DNA of 64,000 bases from CAIXRL01 sp964619155 (lineage in GTDB: Bacteria > Eisenbacteria > RBG-16-71-46). Positions 59,868 through 64,000 of this stretch are shown piece after piece. The DNA lies in NCBI GenBank assembly GCA_964619155.1, contig CAZUEM010000002.1, positions 1 through 64,000 of the forward strand. The letters run 5' to 3'. The position numbers and the translations under genes were made by a program. Numbering within the stretch: the first letter of the stretch is position 1; every line of letters begins with the position of its first letter. Under the pieces are notes generated by a model. It made no database searches and was not told the DNA's origin. It saw only the letters and a program-made list of their open reading frames with translations.

Positions 59868-60722
59868 ATGAGGAGTCCCGATCTCGCGGCCCGCGCGTCG
59901 AGCGCGGGCGCGCTGGTCCTGGGCCTCGCGCTCGTCGCGGCGGCGACGTTGCTCGCCGTGCCCGCCAGCCGGGCGCAGGGGGAGGGCGCGCGCCGCGAAG
60001 GCCCCGCCTGGCGGGAGGCCGGCCGCGGGGGCGAGCGCGCCCGGCAAGGCGGCGAAGTCCGCTCGAAGGGCGACGGCGGCCGCACGCGCGGCGGCGAGAG
60101 GATCTCCCGGGGCGGCGATCGTTCGCGCAGCGGCGGCGACGTCCGCCGGCGCGGCGACGGCGGACGCACGCGCGGCGACGACCGCGCGTACCGGGGCGGC
60201 GAACGCTCGCGCACCGGCGGCGACGTCCGCTGGAAGGGCGACGGCGGGCGCCCGCGCGGCGGCGACTGGCGCGACCGCGACCGGCGGCACGATCGCGTCC
60301 GCGTTTACCGCGACGCGCCACGCTACTACGGCGGCACGCGGTACTACCGCGACTACGGGCCGCGCCGCTACTACCGCGAGTGGTACGACGCGCGGCCGTA
60401 CCTGCACCGCTACCCGCGCACGATCACGTACGTGAGCTTCGGGCTCGGGCTGCCGTACTACTGCCCCGTCCGCTACCGGCACGTCGAGTATCGCTACCCG
60501 GTCGTGCGCTACGCGCACGAGATCGACGTGGACAACCTGCCGCCGCGCGGCTGCTACTACTACGACCCGCACTGCGACGTGGAGTTCCCCGACCTCGACA
60601 GCTACACCGAACACTTGGACCACGAAGGCCATGGAGTCACGATCGAGATCCGCGACCTCGACTCGGGCGGCTACATCCGCACGCTGGAGTTCGTGGGCGG
60701 CTACTGGGTGGTGCAGCGATAG
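59868..60722 (+). CDS. exported Arg/Gly-repeat protein with Tyr-rich domain
   Basis: A 284-residue protein: signal peptide (about 1-36, ending SRAQG), three tandem 28-residue repeats (residues 53-136) of the pattern RGGxRxRxGGxVRxxGDGGRxRGxxRxx, a Tyr/Arg-rich stretch (about 140-210: PRYYGGTRYYRDYGPRRYYREWY) and an acidic C-terminal domain (EIDVDNLPPRGCYYYDPHCDVEFPDLDSYTEHLDHEGH) with two cysteines and several histidines. GAAAGGA precedes the ATG. The repeats are strongly basic and the tail acidic, so it may bind polyanions or self-assemble outside the membrane. I recognise no family. Confidence 0.7.
   Translation: MRSPDLAARASSAGALVLGLALVAAATLLAVPASRAQGEGARREGPAWREAGRGGERARQGGEVRSKGDGGRTRGGERISRGGDRSRSGGDVRRRGDGGRTRGDDRAYRGGERSRTGGDVRWKGDGGRPRGGDWRDRDRRHDRVRVYRDAPRYYGGTRYYRDYGPRRYYREWYDARPYLHRYPRTITYVSFGLGLPYYCPVRYRHVEYRYPVVRYAHEIDVDNLPPRGCYYYDPHCDVEFPDLDSYTEHLDHEGHGVTIEIRDLDSGGYIRTLEFVGGYWVVQR
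60024..60275 (+). repeat. three 84-bp tandem repeats in the Arg/Gly-repeat gene
   Basis: Units are 60024-60107, 60108-60191 and 60192-60275, each coding 28 residues with the core GGDVRxxGDGGRxRG. They are in frame and directly adjacent. Confidence 0.85.
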
Positions 60723-60751
60723 GCCGGTGGCGAACCGGGTCACGAAGGGCG

Positions 60752-60781
60752 AACGCCCGCGCGTGGGAACGCGCGGGCGTT
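60752..60781 (+). terminator. terminator
   Basis: A perfect 12-bp stem (60752-60763 with 60770-60781), loop TGGGAA, ending in GTTTC, 29 bp after the repeat-protein gene. Confidence 0.75.
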
Positions 60782-60862
60782 TCGCTGGGGGGGGCGGTGG
60801 GCGCACGGGATGGCGGGACCGGCGGAGGGATGGGCCGAGCACATCGCCGCGACCCGCGAGAC

Positions 60863-60892
60863 TTGCGGAGCACCCGTAAGTTCGTGTATCTA
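60863..60892 (+). promoter_or_regulatory. possible promoter of the tRNA-Ser remnant
   Basis: TTGCGG (60863-60868), 18 nt, TATCTA (60887-60892), eight bases before the tRNA-like 5' end at 60900. The match to a housekeeping promoter is fair only. Confidence 0.4.
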
Positions 60893-60897
60893 CGCCC

Positions 60898-60948
<51 letters not shown>

Positions 60949-60996
60949 ACCGATTACAATCGAACGCACGAAGTCGTGTCGCCATCTACATCTACG

Positions 60997-61030
60997 CGAA
61001 GCCCACGGGACTGCGGTCCCGTGGGCTTCG
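60997..61030 (+). terminator. strong hairpin downstream of the tRNA remnant
   Basis: A perfect 15-bp stem (60997-61011 with 61016-61030) and a TGCG tetraloop. It could be the old terminator of the tRNA transcript, or a recombination-site hairpin. There is no T-tract. Confidence 0.55.
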
Positions 61031-61304
61031 TGCTGGAAGCGGGACACTGGTGGACACCAGAGGACAGTAGAGGACTCTGAAGCAGTAGCGATTCAGTAGC
61101 AGCCACGCCGGCCAACCACGGCGCGACGGAAGATGCGTTCCCCACCGGGTGGACGCATGTTGCGCAAGGGGGGGGGGGCGCCGGCCTACCGTTCTCCCCG
61201 ATCGATCCGCACGTCGAGTTCAGCCGATCGCCGCGCCATCCCCGCTGACCGACTCCGCGACGCCCGAGACCGAGGTCCGAAGGTCCACACCCGGGAGGTC
61301 GCCA
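61031..61304. other. intergenic stretch with an 11-G run
   Basis: Between the hairpin and the next gene I see no coding signal. An uninterrupted run of 11 Gs (61168-61178) stands out; it may be a slippage-prone tract or a sequencing weak spot. The ribosome site GGGAGG of the next gene is at 61293-61298. Confidence 0.5.
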
Positions 61305-63443
61305 ATGATCCCGCATCCGCGCTTCCTAGCGCGTTCTTCATCCCTTGTCGTCCTGTCCTGCGTTGTCGGCCTCTTCGGCTCCGCACCGGCGATGGCCCTG
61401 CAGTTGCGCTGGAGCACTGGAACGACCGACCTGACGGTCAACCAGAACACGCAGGCGGTGCTGGTTGTCCAAGCGGATTCGGCCGAGACGGCGTTGCCGA
61501 ACTCTTGGCGCCTGCTGTGGACCGCCGACTCGCTCGGCATCCAACTCCTGTCCTCCGATCAAGCGTGCCTCGTGGATACGGCGAAGGTCGACTCGATTGC
61601 TCCGCCCACGACGCCCGCGGACAGCGCCGCCAATCAGATCACGGCGCACTTCTGCTCGTCGGGAAGCGGCAACGCCACCACGGCAGCCTGGCTCATTGAC
61701 CTCCCTGCCGGCGGCCACGGGAAGCTGAAGGTCGTGGCGCTCAATCCCGCAGACACGTCGAAGGTGATTGAATCGAACGAGGTCGCATTCAATGGAGGGA
61801 TCGGTGGCGACTACCAGCCACTTGTCTTGTCGGCCACCCAATCCCGATCGGCGAACACGATCAGCGTGAGGGCTGTGGGCGCCGGGCTGAACTTGGCCAC
61901 CCAGGCACGAATCGTCTCGCGCGATGCGGACTGGAGCATCCCCCTCGCGACCACGAGTCAGAGTTCTGAAGTTCTCGTTGCGGCAGCTCAGGTCCCCGCC
62001 TGCCTACCGCCAGCGGTGCTGGAGCTTGGCGGTGTGTCAGGGTACGCATCGTCCGTTCCTCTTCCTGGCGATGTCGTCCAAGCGCCAACCGCGGCCTACT
62101 CCTACGGCAAGTTCCATGATCCTATTGCGGGAACGCGCCCAAAGGACTTCTCATTCTTCTACGACAACCTCGGCCACTTCCATCTCTTCTTCATCAACAC
62201 GTATGTCGGCATGCCGCTCGACCCTCACAACGAGCGCTATTTCGGCCACACGAAGGGTACCGACCTGCGAGACGACTGGAGCGCGCCCGACACCTCCTTC
62301 CATCGGCAGGGTACGGGGTGGGAGAGCCAGCACGTGTGGGCGCCGACCATCATGCAGCTCGGCCCAACCTACTACATGTTCTACACGGGGGTAGATCAGC
62401 AGTCGAACCAGTCCATTGGCGTTGTGAGTACAGACGATATCAACAATGACCCAATCAACTGGGGCACCCGCCCGAGCTCACCTATCGTCTCTCGTGCGAA
62501 CGTCTCGTGGATCGACCGGGTCGGCTCGGCCCAATGCAGGGATCCGTTCATCATGCGGGCTCCCTACGACAGCACGATCTACGTGATGCTTTACTCGACG
62601 CAGTACTACGATTCGTCGTCCAGCTCATCCAAGACCACGATCGGCATCGCCCACCAGCGCTCCAATATGCTGACGCAGACGTGGTTCGACGACGGACGAC
62701 TCCAGGTGACGGATGTGCCAAGCGCCGCGCTAACCGCGAGGGCGGAATCGCCGCACGCCTTCGTTCACATCAATGCCCGTGGCGATACTTCGTACTACGT
62801 CTGCGCCAGCGGCAATGACGAGGCCTTCCCAGGTCGGGAGCGCCTGTTGCGCAACCGCAGGAGCCCTTGGGACTACACCGCGGACACGACTGCAGGCCAC
62901 TGGAATCTAATCTCAAGCCTCTACGACCAGTTGGGCTGGGCCACATTGGATCAGGACGTATTCAATGACTTCAATGCGTCGGAATACTGCAAGATGTACA
63001 ACCACGAGTATCTTGCGGGTGTCAATGCGACCATTGGCGTCGATAGCACGTATGCCGTCTGGATCACAATGATCCAGTGGCTCGACGGCGGCTCTGATCC
63101 GGACGTGATGGCCCTGCTCGGGCCCGTGACTGGTGTCGGGGGCAAGGACCAACGCGGCGGCCAGTCGGCGGAGCAGCTTCGGCTGTTGGGGCGGTCGCCG
63201 GGACAAGGGTCGGTAGTGTTGGAGATGAGCGTTCCTCGGGCTGAACATGTCGAGCTGGCCATCTACGATATCGCGGGGCGGACGGTGAAGCGGCTTGCTA
63301 GCGGAACCCAACTGCGTGGAAGTTGGAGGGTGCCATGGGATGGGCGTGACGAGTTGGGCATCGCGATGGGAAGCGGTGTCTACTTCGCTCGGATGTCGTG
63401 GCCTGGCGGAGCACGGGTGGCACGGGTTGTCGTGCTACGATGA
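61305..63443 (+). CDS. secreted GH43/GH32-like five-bladed propeller protein with FlgD-type C-terminal domain
   Basis: A 712-residue exported protein with visibly lower G+C and more A/T-ending codons than its neighbours. A signal peptide (about 1-32, ending AMALQ) is followed by a cohesin-like or Ig-like N-domain (about 35-240) and a propeller (about 260-610) with glycosidase-type motifs: FSFFYDNLGHFHLFFINTY, HVWAPTIMQLGPTYYMFYTGV and QCRDPFIMRAPYDSTIYVMLYST (RDP as in GH32/43/130). A FlgD-type tail ends it. The exact family and activity cannot be fixed by eye. GGGAGG lies 6 bp before the ATG at 61305. Composition suggests recent acquisition. Confidence 0.72.
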   Translation: MIPHPRFLARSSSLVVLSCVVGLFGSAPAMALQLRWSTGTTDLTVNQNTQAVLVVQADSAETALPNSWRLLWTADSLGIQLLSSDQACLVDTAKVDSIAPPTTPADSAANQITAHFCSSGSGNATTAAWLIDLPAGGHGKLKVVALNPADTSKVIESNEVAFNGGIGGDYQPLVLSATQSRSANTISVRAVGAGLNLATQARIVSRDADWSIPLATTSQSSEVLVAAAQVPACLPPAVLELGGVSGYASSVPLPGDVVQAPTAAYSYGKFHDPIAGTRPKDFSFFYDNLGHFHLFFINTYVGMPLDPHNERYFGHTKGTDLRDDWSAPDTSFHRQGTGWESQHVWAPTIMQLGPTYYMFYTGVDQQSNQSIGVVSTDDINNDPINWGTRPSSPIVSRANVSWIDRVGSAQCRDPFIMRAPYDSTIYVMLYSTQYYDSSSSSSKTTIGIAHQRSNMLTQTWFDDGRLQVTDVPSAALTARAESPHAFVHINARGDTSYYVCASGNDEAFPGRERLLRNRRSPWDYTADTTAGHWNLISSLYDQLGWATLDQDVFNDFNASEYCKMYNHEYLAGVNATIGVDSTYAVWITMIQWLDGGSDPDVMALLGPVTGVGGKDQRGGQSAEQLRLLGRSPGQGSVVLEMSVPRAEHVELAIYDIAGRTVKRLASGTQLRGSWRVPWDGRDELGIAMGSGVYFARMSWPGGARVARVVVLR

Positions 63444-63550
63444 GTGCAGCCCGCCGCTCCCGCGGAGCAAGCGGCTGGCTCGGTCCCCGCGCGAGTCGCT
63501 TCGATGGAGTTCGGGGCTGCTGCCGTCCAGTGCACCGAGGGTGAGTTGCC

Positions 63551-64000
63551 TTGTGGACTAACGCCGACCTGCGTGAAGAACATCGACGGCGGCATGCGCG
63601 AGCCATCTTCTGGTTGGCCATCCTCGCTTGGACTGGGATTGCGCGGATTGCCGAAGGTGCTGCAGTCCCATGGAGCGGCGGCTCCCTGCCGTTGGCGACT
63701 AACGGGGCCGTCAACGGCTTCGCCTGCATTGGAAGCACGCTCTATCTCGCCGGCTCGTTCACCTCAGTTGGGCCGAATACCGGTGGAGGTGTGCCGGTCG
63801 ATCCCTCGTCTGGCGAGCCGGTTCGGTGCTATGCGCGGGTGAACGGCACCGTCTACGCGTGCGTTTCCGATGGACTCGGTGGTTGGTTTCTCGGCGGTGA
63901 CTTCACTGCGGCAGGCGGCGTCTCCCGAATGAACCTCGCTCACGTTCGAGCGGACGGAAGCGTTGCATGCTTGAGAGCCGACACTGACGGGGCAGTGCGT
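63551..64000 (+). CDS. partial gene: exported DUF5122-type propeller protein, cut by the window end
   Basis: The frame is open to the last base (150 codons). The only early start is TTG at 63551, with GAGGGTGAG just upstream. The N-terminus contains basic residues then a hydrophobic stretch (AIFWLAILAWTGIARIAEGA), a plausible signal peptide. The mature part has repeats of the kind LYLAGSFTSVGPNTG and GWFLGGDFTAAGGVSRMNLAHVRADGSV, the mark of DUF5122/delta-60 beta-propeller proteins. Like the preceding gene it has lower G+C. The start is uncertain; the reading frame is well supported. Confidence 0.6.
   Translation, partial: MWTNADLREEHRRRHARAIFWLAILAWTGIARIAEGAAVPWSGGSLPLATNGAVNGFACIGSTLYLAGSFTSVGPNTGGGVPVDPSSGEPVRCYARVNGTVYACVSDGLGGWFLGGDFTAAGGVSRMNLAHVRADGSVACLRADTDGAVR

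Noticed and set aside
60024..60275. A CRISPR-like or intergenic repeat array
   Set aside because: The 84-bp units are adjacent, without spacers, and lie in frame inside a gene with a signal peptide.
55942..60321. A long minus-strand open frame opposite the FG-GAP protein
   Set aside because: It is the mirror of the calcium-loop repeats and has no start signal or recognisable domain.

Overview
The window is about 72% G+C and densely coded. It carries a run of exactly 100 Ns (44168-44267), so it is a draft or metagenome scaffold. Five secreted proteins end in a FlgD/type-9-like C-terminal domain (NP..., GRxV, AGxHxxxWDG, GVYxxRL). Together with a TonB receptor, lipoproteins, an RND pump and a GC-rich genome this points to a didermic bacterium of the FCB side of the tree, such as Candidatus Eisenbacteria, Gemmatimonadota or relatives. 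The phylum is an inference, because no rRNA or marker gene is present.

Layout. 0-4.8 kb: three adjacent PLP enzymes and a small membrane protein. 4.9-13 kb: housekeeping and single genes (dienelactone hydrolase, proline dehydrogenase, a peptidase-hydrolase fusion, a secreted beta-propeller protein, a Cys/Met-type PLP lyase, a periplasmic coiled-coil protein). 13.1-18.5 kb (minus): secreted FlgD-tailed protein, TonB-dependent receptor and a small exported protein. 18.9-19.6 kb: a carboxylesterase. 19.6-41.7 kb: the most interesting region, a beta-1,3-glucan (laminarin-type) utilisation locus. 41.8-44.1 kb: a Ser/Thr kinase with TPRs. 44.3-48.4 kb: a MacB-type export operon cut at its 5' end by the gap. 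48.6-55.9 kb: an RND efflux pair plus a DUF748 protein. 56.1-60.7 kb: a 14-repeat FG-GAP protein and a repeat protein. 60.9-64 kb: a broken tRNA-Ser followed by a visibly lower-GC stretch with a GH43/32-like secreted protein and the start of another propeller protein.

The glucan locus. Four near-identical 25-bp operators (9-bp half-sites ACTTTGTYC / GRACAAAGT around a 7-nt spacer) lie upstream of (1) GH16-GH17-GH149-like phosphorylase, (2) an oligopeptide-type ABC ATPase, GH1 beta-glucosidase and a glycosidase/outer-membrane-barrel fusion, (3) a minus-strand operon of two secreted proteins, a ROK repressor, a GH16 lipoprotein, a family-5 binding lipoprotein, two permeases and the second ABC ATPase, and (4) a small secreted protein. 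The ABC transporter is thus split between two operons that converge on one terminator and share one operator. The proposed flow is: surface GH16/GH17 and barrel-anchored glycosidase cut the glucan, the binding protein and Dpp-type importer take up oligosaccharides, the phosphorylase and GH1 degrade them inside, and the ROK protein senses the sugar. The gene content closely resembles what I remember of the Thermotoga bgl (laminaribiose) locus.

Many operon junctions are 4-bp GTGA or ATGA overlaps, so GTG starts are common and were preferred where an upstream stop codon overlaps them.
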